Source: Ruminococcus sp. (GTDB lineage: Bacteria > Bacillota > Clostridia > Oscillospirales > Ruminococcaceae). From it: a DNA stretch of 61,366 bases. Location of the stretch: contig JAISGY010000062.1 of assembly GCA_031262835.1 (NCBI GenBank), positions 1 to 61,366 on the forward strand. The letters run 5' to 3'. The stretch's first letter is position 1, and each line of letters starts with the position of its first letter. The notes beneath the pieces are model-generated. The model was not told the origin of the DNA. It did not search any database and worked only from the letters and a program-made list of their open reading frames with translations. Below are positions 35,198 to 43,505 of the stretch, piece by piece. A program made the translations under genes and the position numbers.

Positions 35198-36562
35198 ATG
35201 CCATTCCAAATTATAGCAATAGTTGTTCTCGTTATCATCGTTTTCTCGGCGTTCATGGCAATCCTCTCAAGGTACCGCAAATGCCCTTCCGACAAGGTTT
35301 TGGTCATCTACGGCAAGGTTGGGCGTGACTCCGACGGTTCGACCCGTTCCGCTCGCTGTATTCACGGCGGCGCGGCGTTTATCGTTCCCGTTATCCAATC
35401 ATACCAATATATGGACTTAACCCCGATTTCGATGAACGTTGACCTTAGAAACGCCCTTTCTAAGCAAAATATCCGCGTGGATGTGCCCTCAAGGTTCACC
35501 GTTGGTATTTCGACCGAGCCTTCGGTTATGCAAAATGCCGCTGAGAGGCTCCTCGGGCTCAAGATGGCTGAGGTTCAAGAGCTTGCCCGCGACATTATTT
35601 TCGGACAACTCCGCCTCGTTGTTGCGACAATGGACATTGAAGAAATTAACTCCGACCGCGACAAATTCCTTGCGGCGGTTTCCGCAAATGTTGAAAACGA
35701 ACTTAAAAAAATCGGGTTACGTCTTATAAATGTCAATGTTACTGACATTAACGATGAATCCGGCTACATCGAAGCCCTCGGTAAAGAGGCAGCTGCGAAG
35801 GCTATTAACGACGCGAAAAAATCCGTTGCCGAAAAGGATCGCGACGGTGAAATCGGACAGGCAGAGGCTCACCGCGACCAGCGTATCCGCGTTTCCGAGG
35901 CTAACGCTCTTGCGATAAAGGGCGAAAACGACTCCAAAATCGAAGTCTCACGCTCCGAGGCAAAACGCCGCGAGCAGGAAGCAGAAGCCCTCAAAATCGC
36001 TATGGCAGCCGAGGCTGTTCAACAAGCCCGCGCAAAAGCCGAAGCCTACAAAGCCCAGCAAGAAGCCGAACTCGTTCGTTTCGAGCTTGAAAAAACCCGC
36101 GGTCAAGCCGACGTAATCGCAAAGGCACAAATTTCCAAGGAACAAGCCGAAATCGAAGCCGAGGCAGATGCCTCCGTTCTCCGCCGCAAAGCCCAAGGTG
36201 AAGCGGACGCAATCTACGCGAAACTTGAGGCACAAGCTCGCGGCGCACGCGAAATTCTCGAAAAACAAGCCGAAGGTATGGCGAAACTTATCGAAGTTTC
36301 CGGCGACGCAAACTCCGCCGTTAAACTCATAATCGCCGACAAGTTAGAAGAGCTAACCCGCATCCAAGTTGATGCAATTAAGAACATAAAGATCGACAAA
36401 GTTACCGTTTGGGACAGCGGACAGTCCGCCGCCGAAGACGGCAAAACCTCAACAGCCGGTTTCCTCTCCGGTATGCTCAAGTCCGTCCCCCCTCTATCCG
36501 ACCTCTTTAACCAATCGGGCATGGAACTTCCGGAACTGCTTGGTAAAAAGACTGACGAATAA
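35198..36562 (+). CDS. Flotillin-like SPFH protein (FloT/YqiK group)
   Basis: 454-residue membrane-associated scaffold. N-terminal hydrophobic anchor (IIAIVVLVIIVFSAFMAI), SPFH domain (about 30-200), then a long Ala/Glu/Lys-rich coiled coil (about 205-375) with many EAEA and KAEA steps, and a Gly/Ser-containing tail. Flotillins organise membrane microdomains and wall or signalling assemblies. The nfeD-flotillin pair matches Bacillus yuaF-floT. AAGGAG precedes the ATG; a terminator follows. Confidence 0.93.
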   Translation: MPFQIIAIVVLVIIVFSAFMAILSRYRKCPSDKVLVIYGKVGRDSDGSTRSARCIHGGAAFIVPVIQSYQYMDLTPISMNVDLRNALSKQNIRVDVPSRFTVGISTEPSVMQNAAERLLGLKMAEVQELARDIIFGQLRLVVATMDIEEINSDRDKFLAAVSANVENELKKIGLRLINVNVTDINDESGYIEALGKEAAAKAINDAKKSVAEKDRDGEIGQAEAHRDQRIRVSEANALAIKGENDSKIEVSRSEAKRREQEAEALKIAMAAEAVQQARAKAEAYKAQQEAELVRFELEKTRGQADVIAKAQISKEQAEIEAEADASVLRRKAQGEADAIYAKLEAQARGAREILEKQAEGMAKLIEVSGDANSAVKLIIADKLEELTRIQVDAIKNIKIDKVTVWDSGQSAAEDGKTSTAGFLSGMLKSVPPLSDLFNQSGMELPELLGKKTDE

Positions 36563-36573
36563 ACATACACAAG

Positions 36574-36610
36574 ACCGCCGCTGTCAAAACGACAACGGCG
36601 GTAATTTTTT
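36574..36610 (+). terminator. Terminator after flotillin
   Basis: Strong stem: ACCGCCG...CGGCGGT (36574-36580 and 36596-36602) with an inner GTC/GAC pairing, then six T (36605-36610). It overlaps the stop codon of the convergent cellobiose phosphorylase gene and may act in both directions. Confidence 0.9.
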
Positions 36611-39050
36611 AGCCCATTGTTACTACAACCTCGTGAGTACCTGCCTGCGGGGGGATAATGTTGCCTTCGATTGCCTTCCCGTCAACCGTTACCGACTTTA
36701 CGCCCTTGGTGACGTGGTTGGGGTTTTCGATTTTGATGTTGTAAACTGCGCCTCGGAAGGTTCTTGAGATGCTGTAGCCGTCCCAATCTTTCGGGATTGC
36801 CGGGTCAACCTTCAAACCCTCGTAGTCGGGGATTATACCGAGGATATATTGTGAAATTGCGACGAAGTTCCATGCGGCAGTACCTGTGAGCCATGAGTTT
36901 TTCGCTTCGCCGTGGCGTTTCGCGTCTTTCCCGGCAACCATCTGTGCGTAAACGTACGGTTCTGTGCGGTGGATATCGGAGATGTCTTCGAGGTAGGCGG
37001 GAGCTATCTTTGAGTAGTATTCGTAAGCCATGTCGCCGCGCCCTGCAACAGCTTCCGCACAGACTATCCATGCGTTGTTGTGGCAGAATATGCCTGCGTT
37101 TTCCTTGTAACCTGCCGGGTAGGTCGAAATTTCACCGTATTCGATAACATATTTTGTAAACGCCGGGTTGTTGAGAACGAGCCCGTACTTCGTATCAAGG
37201 TATTTTTTAACGGAGTCGAGGGTCTTAATATCGTCGCCGGTTTCCTTGCCGAGCCCGGACATAACGCACCAACCCTGCGGTTCAATGAAGATTTTGCCCT
37301 CCGCGTTCTCCTTGCTGCCGACCTTCTTGCCGTTGTCGTCGTACGCCCGCAAGAACCATTCGCCGTCGTAACCGTACTTCATGATGAGTTCGCGCATCTT
37401 GTCGATCTCCGCTTGCGCCTTGTCAGCGTCCGCGTGTAAGCCTTTAAGTCGGCAAAGCTTGACGTACTCGGGACCGATTGATGTGAACATTCCCGCAATC
37501 ATGACGGATTCGGCAACCTTGCCGTCCTTGGATGTGGTAATCTGGAAGCTCTGCCCGGGGGTGTCGGAGAAACAATTAAGGTTAAGGCAATCGTTCCAGT
37601 CGGCACGCCCTATTAAAGGCAAGCCGTGCGGACCGACATTCTCGACAACGTGATAAAAGCTCCGTTTAAGGTGGTCAATAAGAGGTTTCGCGAGGGCTTC
37701 GTCGTTTTTATAAGGAACATTTTCGTCTAAGATTCCGAGGTCACCCGTCTCCTTGATATAGGCAGCAGTTGACAGAATCATCCAAAGCGGGTCGTCGTTG
37801 AAGTTTGTACCGGCTTCGTTGTTGCCCTTCTTGGTGAGCGGCTGGTATTGGTGGTAGTTGCCGCCGTCCTCAAGCTGTGTTGCGGCAATATCAAGAATTC
37901 GCTCCCTTGCGCGCTCGGGGATTTGGTGTACAAAGCCCAAAATATCTTGGTTCGAGTCCCTAAAGCCCATTCCGCGCCCGATACCCGATTCAAAGTATGA
38001 AGCTGACCGAGAGAGGTTGAAAGTTACCATACACTGGTATTGATTCCATATATTAACCATACGATTGAGGTTTTCGTCTTTTGACTTAATGGTGTATTTT
38101 GAAAGAAGCTTGTCCCAAGTTGCAGCAAGTTTTATGAGAGCGGCTTCAGCCTTCTCAGCTGTATCGTATTTTGCGAGCATTTCATAGGCTTTGCTCTTGT
38201 TCATTGAGCCGTCGGCGTTCCATTTTTCCTCCTTCGGGTTCTCGACATAGCCCAAAATGAAGACGAGGGATTTCGATTCGCCGGGAGCAAGCGTTATCTC
38301 CTTATAATGGGAAGCAACCGGCGACCAACCGTCAGCAACGGAACCCCTCGGCTTGCCCTCCATAACGGTCTGCGGGTTGTGGAAGCCGTTATAGAGCCCC
38401 ATGAAGGTTTCGCGGTCGGTGTCGAAGCCGTCCGCCTTGTCGTTAACGGAATAGAACGCGAAGTGGTTGCGGCGTTCTTTGTACTCGGTTTTGTGGTAAA
38501 TTACGGAGGCTTTTTCACCGAACTCAAGTTCAACTTCGCCGGTGTTGAAGTTCCTTTGGAAGTTTGTGGAATCGTCTTGCGCATCCCATAAACACCACTC
38601 TAAAAAAGACCATAACTTGAATGTTTTAGGGGAATTGCCCTCGTTTGTGAGCTTCATGAGCTCCACTTCGCCGGTAAAATCTTCGGGAACGAAGAAGGTT
38701 ACGTTCGCACGGAGGTTGTTTTTTGCGCCTTCAATCACCGTGTAGCCCATGCCGTGGCGGCAAACGTAGCTGTCGAGCTCCGTCTTAACGGGCGACCAGC
38801 CGGGATTCCAGACCGTGTCGCCGTCTTTGATGTAAAAATACCTTCCGCCGACGTCTGTGGGGACGTTGTTGTAACGATAGCGCGTGATTCTTGCGAGGCG
38901 GGCGTCTTTATAGAAGCTATAACCGCCGGCTGTGTTTGAAATAAGCGAAAAAAACGCCTGTGTTCCGAGGTAATTTATCCAAGGATAGGGAGTTTTGGGA
39001 TTTTCTATTACATACTCTCTGCTTTTATCATTAAAATAACCGTATTTCAT
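36609..39050 (-). CDS. Cellobiose phosphorylase (GH94)
   Basis: Cytoplasmic enzyme that splits cellobiose with phosphate to glucose-1-phosphate and glucose. The 813-residue length and almost every conserved block agree with clostridial cellobiose phosphorylase: [50 protein letters not shown], and [12 protein letters not shown], in which Asp487 corresponds to the general acid. [16 protein letters not shown]-type sequence near residue 700 forms the phosphate/sugar site. There is no signal peptide. Cellodextrin phosphorylase is less likely given length and motifs. GGAGG precedes the ATG. No sugar transporter is in the window. Confidence 0.93.
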   Translation of the reverse strand: MKYGYFNDKSREYVIENPKTPYPWINYLGTQAFFSLISNTAGGYSFYKDARLARITRYRYNNVPTDVGGRYFYIKDGDTVWNPGWSPVKTELDSYVCRHGMGYTVIEGAKNNLRANVTFFVPEDFTGEVELMKLTNEGNSPKTFKLWSFLEWCLWDAQDDSTNFQRNFNTGEVELEFGEKASVIYHKTEYKERRNHFAFYSVNDKADGFDTDRETFMGLYNGFHNPQTVMEGKPRGSVADGWSPVASHYKEITLAPGESKSLVFILGYVENPKEEKWNADGSMNKSKAYEMLAKYDTAEKAEAALIKLAATWDKLLSKYTIKSKDENLNRMVNIWNQYQCMVTFNLSRSASYFESGIGRGMGFRDSNQDILGFVHQIPERARERILDIAATQLEDGGNYHQYQPLTKKGNNEAGTNFNDDPLWMILSTAAYIKETGDLGILDENVPYKNDEALAKPLIDHLKRSFYHVVENVGPHGLPLIGRADWNDCLNLNCFSDTPGQSFQITTSKDGKVAESVMIAGMFTSIGPEYVKLCRLKGLHADADKAQAEIDKMRELIMKYGYDGEWFLRAYDDNGKKVGSKENAEGKIFIEPQGWCVMSGLGKETGDDIKTLDSVKKYLDTKYGLVLNNPAFTKYVIEYGEISTYPAGYKENAGIFCHNNAWIVCAEAVAGRGDMAYEYYSKIAPAYLEDISDIHRTEPYVYAQMVAGKDAKRHGEAKNSWLTGTAAWNFVAISQYILGIIPDYEGLKVDPAIPKDWDGYSISRTFRGAVYNIKIENPNHVTKGVKSVTVDGKAIEGNIIPPQAGTHEVVVTMG

Positions 39051-39120
39051 GTAACATCCTCCGGTTTTGGCTTAATATTTATACATAAAATTACAGTTTA
39101 ACCTGTTATAATATGTAAAT

Positions 39121-39681
39121 TTACTTGGGGTTGATATTATATATCTTGTGGTGTAAAATTACAATTTGCGGGAGAACAAATGCCAAGAGTACGCTGTATA
39201 TAGGCATTTCAACCGCCGCTTTCGCAAGGCGGGACAGGAATGCCGGAAGGGTCGGCGATAAAAATCCTACCCACATCAACACGCCTGTATTTAGCAAAGC
39301 TGTAATAATTATACTGTCCGCAATTCGTGCAATAACCGCGAAAACCGACAGGTTTTTACCCTCCCGCCCGAAAAGCAGGAATCCGTAGAGAAGCCCGGTC
39401 AGCGCGGCGGTAACGGTGAGCTGCCAGATCGGCGCGCCGCCTCCGGTTAAAATTACGCCGAAAAGGTCGCCGCAAACGCATAGGAGTGCTGTCGGGAGCG
39501 GTCCGTAAAGCGCGCCGGAGATTGCTACGGCAATGAATGAGAGATTGAATTTGAAGCCTTCGCCGACCTTTATCGTCAAGTAATCGAGGACAATAAAGGT
39601 TGCAAGAAGCATACCGAGAGTAACAAGATTTTGGATTGTGAATTTAAAATGAAAGAATCTTTTTATGGTCTTTTCTGCCAT
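39121..39681 (-). CDS. folT: Folate-type ECF transporter S component
   Basis: 186-residue membrane protein with about six helices and little else, typical of ECF substrate-binding S components. FKFTIQNLVTLGMLLA and FNLSFIAVAISGALYGPLPTALLCVCGDLFGVIL resemble the FolT/folate-family S proteins of Clostridia; QueT- or other vitamin-type S components are close in sequence, so the substrate is inferred. The ATG at 39681 follows GGAGG by eight bases; the longer ORF starts inside a leader hairpin. The shared energizing module is probably EcfA1-A2-T encoded at 50.5-53.0 kb. Confidence 0.8.
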   Translation of the reverse strand: MAEKTIKRFFHFKFTIQNLVTLGMLLATFIVLDYLTIKVGEGFKFNLSFIAVAISGALYGPLPTALLCVCGDLFGVILTGGGAPIWQLTVTAALTGLLYGFLLFGREGKNLSVFAVIARIADSIIITALLNTGVLMWVGFLSPTLPAFLSRLAKAAVEMPIYSVLLAFVLPQIVILHHKIYNINPK

Positions 39682-39785
39682 AATAACGCCTCCGCTAATA
39701 ATGGCTAAAACTGCCATAACGGTGGAGCGTTATGAACATTTTCAGCGGAATGCGGAAAATGAATCGCAACGAAAATCGTTTTCGT
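39682..39785 (-). promoter_or_regulatory. Structured folT leader, possible switch
   Basis: Three perfect 7-bp hairpins in 71 bases: 39715-39734 (CATAACG/CGTTATG), 39737-39761 (CATTTTC/GAAAATG) and 39769-39785 (ACGAAAA/TTTTCGT). On the mRNA the CATAACG arm can instead pair with CGTTAT at 39683-39688, directly between the ribosome binding site and the ATG. The loop of the last hairpin (CTCC) is also complementary to the GGAG of that site. Folate riboswitches are known ahead of folT, but I do not see their conserved core. Confidence 0.5.
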
Positions 39786-39875
39786 CAGAGCGGCAACTTC
39801 CCGTCCGCCCCGCACTACATAGGGAGTAATTGGGTTACCCGAAGGGTATACCCTCCCCCCATACGCTCATTTTCC

Positions 39876-39930
39876 TACTCTGTATTCTGTCCTCTGTTCT
39901 GTATTCTGTATTCTGTACTCTGTACTCTGT
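39876..39930. repeat. Heptamer tandem repeat (TCTGTAY), locus 1
   Basis: About seven imperfect units of TCTGTAT/TCTGTAC in a row, ending at the pfkA stop codon (shares its last base). Same unit recurs at 45235, 45921, 54971 and 61215. Confidence 0.9.
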
Positions 39931-40910
39931 TAAAGGCTGATTTCGTCAGCTATGTGGTAAAGGTTCATGTCGAAGGGCTTCGTCATTTTCAGGGCTTCTT
40001 CGATATCGTAGTCGATTACGAAGCCGCCGCGCTCGCCTACAACACGCCTGCTGATACCGTCGTCGAGAAGATTAACGGCGTGGTAACCCATTTGCGTGGC
40101 GGAAACTCTGTCGCGAAGGGTCGGGTTGCCGCCGCGCTGAACGTGCCCGAGGTTGGTTGCGCGGGCTTCGACGCCGGTTGCTTTTGAAAGAATAGCCGCA
40201 ATTTCGTCGGCGGTTACGCCCTGATTGTTGCACACGCCCTCCGAGACAACTACCATAAAATGGTGCTTGCCTGTGGCTTGCATAGCCTTCATCTTGCCGA
40301 CAATTTCGTCAAGGTTGAATTGGCGTTCCATTGTAATTATTGCCATCGCGCCGACTGCCGTGCCGACGTGAAGAGCGATCCAACCGGCTTTATTGCCCAT
40401 AACCTCGACAACCGAGCAGCGGTCGTGGGACTGGATTGTGTCGCGGAGTTTATCCGCCATCTCCATCGCCGTGTTCATTGCCGTGTCGTAACCGATTGTG
40501 TAGTCGGTGCAGCCGATGTCGTTGTCGATTGTCCCGGGGACGCCGATACAGGGCAGCCCTGCATTTGTAAGGTCGAGCGCGCCCCTGAAAGAGCCGTCGC
40601 CGCCGATTACAACAAGCCCCTTAAGAAAGAGCGAATCGCAGTTTTCCTTACCCTTGACAACGTTGTCCCACTCCTTAAATTCAAGGCATCGCGCCGTCCC
40701 GAGGATTGTTCCGCCGCAATGAATTATATCCGAAACATCACGCGCCGAAAGCGACATATACTTGTTGTAGAGAAGCCCGTTATAGCCCTTCAAAAACCCG
40801 ACAACCTCGTATCCCTTTGCAATAGCGGCTCTCGTTACGGCTCTGATGCAGGCGTTCATGCCGGGCGCATCGCCGCCGCTTGTTAAGACTCCGATTCTAT
40901 CCATTTTCAC
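39930..40910 (-). CDS. pfkA: ATP-dependent 6-phosphofructokinase
   Basis: Glycolytic enzyme converting fructose-6-phosphate to the 1,6-bisphosphate. GVLTSGGDAPGMNACIRAV, VIGGDGSFRGA (ATP/Mg site), and CIGVPGTIDNDIGCTDYTIGYDTAMN (catalytic TIDND) are diagnostic. 326 aa is the bacterial PfkA length; GGDGS favours the ATP-dependent type over the PPi type. Own strong promoter. The stop codon abuts the first heptamer repeat. Confidence 0.96.
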   Translation of the reverse strand: MKMDRIGVLTSGGDAPGMNACIRAVTRAAIAKGYEVVGFLKGYNGLLYNKYMSLSARDVSDIIHCGGTILGTARCLEFKEWDNVVKGKENCDSLFLKGLVVIGGDGSFRGALDLTNAGLPCIGVPGTIDNDIGCTDYTIGYDTAMNTAMEMADKLRDTIQSHDRCSVVEVMGNKAGWIALHVGTAVGAMAIITMERQFNLDEIVGKMKAMQATGKHHFMVVVSEGVCNNQGVTADEIAAILSKATGVEARATNLGHVQRGGNPTLRDRVSATQMGYHAVNLLDDGISRRVVGERGGFVIDYDIEEALKMTKPFDMNLYHIADEISL

Positions 40911-40958
40911 TCACCTATTTCAAGTATCAATATAATTTCGTAATACGCTACTCGTTAT

Positions 40959-40987
40959 ATTGTACATTATTTGCGTGAGTTTGTCAA
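40959..40987 (-). promoter_or_regulatory. Sigma-A promoter of pfkA
   Basis: Minus strand: -35 TTGACA (40982-40987), 17-base spacer, -10 TACAAT (40959-40964). Confidence 0.88.
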
Positions 40988-41036
40988 GTATTCATAATTT
41001 AATTAACGAAAATTTAACTGTAAGGTAAAAGATAGA

Positions 41037-42194
41037 TTAAGTTTTATCCGAAATCGGTGTGGGCTGGAAATTATTCGTCCATGAAAGTGAGCTTATCGAA
41101 CACGGAATTATCCGAGATTCGGATATCTTAACCTTTCCGTTTTCATCAATCTCAAAATCCTGCTGGAATATCATCGTGTTTTTGTCGGAGGGGTTCCCGT
41201 GCCCGCCGTAACAGAAATTCCCGAGGCTGTAGACAATGTTCACGCCGTTATAGTTTTCAACTTCGCCCAAGACGTGGGTGTGGGAGCCTATAACAAGGTC
41301 TGCGCCCGCGTCAACCGCCGCGTGACCGAGGTAGGTCTGCGATTTTGTAGGGGTGTATTGCCGCTCAACGCCCCAATGAAAGCTGACTATCATAATATCG
41401 CATTTTAGTTTCGCCGACTTAATCCGCTCTGTTATATAGTCAGCCGTGTGGTCCCATTCGGTGAAACCCAAAAACCCAAAAGTAATACCCTCTTTTTCTA
41501 TGTAATATTCGTCGTCATATCCGAAATATCCGATATCAGCGTTTTTTACTGCTGCAATCGTATCTGTTTTTCCTTGCGATAAAAAATCGTTGTGATGATT
41601 GTTCGCAATATTGACAACATCAACGTTTCCTTCGGTTAAGATGTCGGTGTATTCCGGCTTCCCTCTAAAGAGAAAACTGCGGTTTTTACGGCGCGTTTCG
41701 GAGGTCGTAAGCGTCCCTTCAAGGTTAACGACAGTGATGTCATCTTCGGCAAAAATATCGGCAACATTCGCCAAATACCAGTCGGGAGTATGTTCGGAGT
41801 AAGACTCCGCGAAACGTGCTTCACCCTGACTTTGAACGTCCCCACCGAGGGTAAAATCTCCCGCCGCCGAAACGGTTAACTTAATCGGTTCAAAAGGCGT
41901 TGCAGTTTCTTTGGACACGGTTTCGGTGTACAAACTTGTATACATCGTTTCAGTTTCATACGCGATTTCAGTGTATGTATTTGCGTACACCGTTTCGGTG
42001 TACTGCACCGTTTCGGTGTACTGCACTGTTTCGGTGTACTGCACCCTTTCGGTGTAGTACGCGGGTTCGGTGTTCGCGTTTCCATACACGGTATTGGCGT
42101 ACGAACTTGTTTCGCTTGCTGCTGCGGGTAAAAAGAGAAAAACTCCAATTGTAAAAACAACGCCTAAGAACACTATAATTTTACGTCCCGACAT
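41037..42194 (-). CDS. CapA-family secreted metallophosphatase-like protein
   Basis: 385-residue exported protein. Signal peptide (KIIVFLGVVFTIGVFLFLPAAAS), then a low-complexity Tyr/Thr/Glu/Val stretch with about four YTETVQ units, then the CapA/PGA_cap domain: SAAGDFTLGGD, VNLEGTLT, IANNHHNDFLSQG, GADLVIGSHTHVLGEVE and VYSLGNFCYGGHG, a calcineurin-like fold with the expected Asp/His/Asn ligands. CapA homologs are tied to poly-gamma-glutamate or wall polymer handling; no capBC genes are here. The start at 42194 follows GGGGG and gives the signal peptide. Confidence 0.9.
   Translation of the reverse strand: MSGRKIIVFLGVVFTIGVFLFLPAAASETSSYANTVYGNANTEPAYYTERVQYTETVQYTETVQYTETVYANTYTEIAYETETMYTSLYTETVSKETATPFEPIKLTVSAAGDFTLGGDVQSQGEARFAESYSEHTPDWYLANVADIFAEDDITVVNLEGTLTTSETRRKNRSFLFRGKPEYTDILTEGNVDVVNIANNHHNDFLSQGKTDTIAAVKNADIGYFGYDDEYYIEKEGITFGFLGFTEWDHTADYITERIKSAKLKCDIMIVSFHWGVERQYTPTKSQTYLGHAAVDAGADLVIGSHTHVLGEVENYNGVNIVYSLGNFCYGGHGNPSDKNTMIFQQDFEIDENGKVKISESRIIPCSISSLSWTNNFQPTPISDKT
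41991..42062 (-). repeat. Four tandem 18-bp repeats in the CapA-like gene
   Basis: Units start at 41991, 42009, 42027 and 42045 (plus strand CGTTTCGGTGTACTGCAC and variants); the first two are identical. They encode the hexapeptide YTETVQ and close variants just after the signal peptide. Confidence 0.9.
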
Positions 42195-42220
42195 AATAAA
42201 CCCCCGAATTTTTACTTTTC

Positions 42221-42246
42221 TTAGCATATTTTACCATATTTGCTAA
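42221..42246 (-). promoter_or_regulatory. Dyad upstream of the CapA-like gene
   Basis: Inverted repeat TTAGCA/TGCTAA (42221-42226 and 42241-42246), extending as a 9 of 11 match per arm, containing TAAAAT. TTGACA lies nearby but spacing to TAAAAT is 22, so a standard promoter is not clear. Could be an operator. Confidence 0.4.
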
Positions 42247-42275
42247 GGGGGATTATGTCAAATTATGGTATAAAC

Positions 42276-42300
42276 AAAAATAACGCCGAGAAGGCGTTAT
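42276..42300 (-). terminator. Second of two tandem terminators
   Basis: Perfect 8-bp stem ATAACGCC/GGCGTTAT (42280-42300) with a 5-base loop and a minus-strand T-run at 42276-42280. Confidence 0.85.
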
Positions 42301-42331
42301 ATAGTATTATTTATTCACATAAATTATAAAC

Positions 42332-42360
42332 AAAAAAGCGGACAACCGTAATTGTCCGCT
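42332..42360 (-). terminator. Terminator downstream of the AbrB-like gene
   Basis: Perfect 9-bp stem AGCGGACAA/TTGTCCGCT with a 6-base loop (42337-42360), followed on the minus strand by six T (42332-42337). It is 85 bp past the AbrB-like stop; the stretch between (42361-42445) shows no ORF. Confidence 0.9.
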
Positions 42361-42445
42361 GTATGTAAATATGTGTCTACAATTGTTCGTTCCGGAGAGG
42401 GCTTGTCAATCCTGCGCCCGGAGTGTATAATGTGAGGCATTTTGT

Positions 42446-42685
42446 TTAGCTCTTAAGCTCTGAAATACAGTCGGCGCAGATGCATTTTCCTTTGAAGTCA
42501 ACACAGTTTTCGTCGTTTCCGCAGATAATGCAGGAAGATTTGTATTTACGGAGGATTATGTTATCGCCTTCAACAAAGATTTCAAGCGGGTCCTTTTCAA
42601 CTATGTTCATGTTCTTGCGGAGTTCCATCGGAAGCACGATTCTTCCGAGTTCATCGATTTTTCGGGTAATGCCGGTAGCTTTCAT
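42446..42685 (-). CDS. AbrB/SpoVT-type regulator with zinc knuckle
   Basis: 79-residue DNA-binding protein. ATGITRKIDELGRIVLPMELRKNMNI is the swapped-hairpin AbrB domain (residues 2-47). The C-terminal ~30 residues carry CIICGNDENC...CICADC, a probable zinc-binding treble-clef-like tail. Such AbrB plus Cys-tail proteins are seen in Clostridia and act as transition-state or sporulation regulators in better-known relatives. The ATG at 42685 is preferred to a GTG three codons upstream. Expressed from an upstream promoter divergent from spmA. Confidence 0.9.
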   Translation of the reverse strand: MKATGITRKIDELGRIVLPMELRKNMNIVEKDPLEIFVEGDNIILRKYKSSCIICGNDENCVDFKGKCICADCISELKS

Positions 42686-42803
42686 TTTCAACACAACTCT
42701 TTCTATAAAACCTCCCGCGATAAACTGCGGGTTTTTCGCTCACAACAGAACCGCCGTTTTTGTCCGTTCTTTTTCCGTCGAGATTACTGTTGATTACAGT
42801 ACA

Positions 42804-42833
42804 ATTATATCATTATATGGGAAATGTTGTCGA
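42804..42833 (-). promoter_or_regulatory. Promoter of the AbrB-like gene
   Basis: Minus strand: -35 TCGACA (42828-42833), 18-base spacer, extended -10 TGATATAAT with TATAAT at 42804-42809. A CCCGC/GCGGG hairpin (about 42713-42736) sits in the leader. Confidence 0.65.
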
Positions 42834-42899
42834 ATGGTTTGTGTTAAATGTATGTAAAAATTATGTTAATCAATGTTGACAATTAGGAGTGGATAATTT

Positions 42900-43505
42900 A
42901 TGATGAAATGGGTATTCGGGCTGATGCTTTTATTGTCGGTTATTTTCGGGCTCGTTACCGGGAATGCCGCTCCCCTCACAGAGTCCGCGCTTAATTCCTG
43001 CGTCGAGGCGGTTGAACTCTTTCTCTACCTTATCGGCGGAATGTGTATGTGGGGCGGGCTTATGCGGATTGCCGAAAAGGCGGGGCTAACCACCGCGCTC
43101 GCGAAGATTTTCCGCCCGCTCTTTAAGTTCTTGTTCCCGGGACTTGACCCTTCCTCGAAGGCTTACGGACTTATCTGCATGAATGTTGCGGCGAACGTCT
43201 TGGGACTCGGGAACGCCGCTACGCCCATCGGTTTAAACGCTATGCACGAGCTTGAAATTGAGGGACAAAAGAGGGGGCTTGACGGCACTGTTGCTTCAAG
43301 GCACATGATAGTTTTCATCGTCCTCAACACCGCTTCTATTACCCTCATTCCGCAGACTGCCGCGACACTTCGCCTCAAACATGGTTCACTTTCGCCCTTC
43401 GACATCTTCCCGGCAGTTATTGTTACAAGCGTAATTGCGCTTGCTGCCGGGCTCTTAGTTGCTCTTATATTTAACGCGGCAGATAAAAGAAAGGCGGGCG
43501 CATGA
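42900..43505 (+). CDS. spmA: Spore maturation protein A
   Basis: 201-residue membrane protein with several hydrophobic helices and a nucleoside-recognition Gate-like fold. WGGLMRIAEKAGLT, NVAANVLGLGNAATPIGLNAM and IVFIVLNTASITLIPQTAATLR are SpmA signatures. With SpmB it affects spore core dehydration in Bacillus and Clostridium. AGGAGTG precedes the start; the second codon is also ATG. No sigma-A promoter is obvious upstream. Confidence 0.95.
   Translation: MMKWVFGLMLLLSVIFGLVTGNAAPLTESALNSCVEAVELFLYLIGGMCMWGGLMRIAEKAGLTTALAKIFRPLFKFLFPGLDPSSKAYGLICMNVAANVLGLGNAATPIGLNAMHELEIEGQKRGLDGTVASRHMIVFIVLNTASITLIPQTAATLRLKHGSLSPFDIFPAVIVTSVIALAAGLLVALIFNAADKRKAGA

Noticed and set aside
39682-39830. 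Tetrahydrofolate riboswitch ahead of folT
   Set aside because: Context fits, but the conserved core I would expect is not seen by eye; reported only as a structured leader.
39876-39930. CRISPR array
   Set aside because: Units are 7 bases with no spacers and no cas genes are present.
40260-40886. 208-codon plus-strand ORF
   Set aside because: Antisense shadow of pfkA.
42195-42275. Standard promoter for the CapA-like gene
   Set aside because: TTGACA and TAAAAT are present but 22 bases apart, too far for sigma-A.
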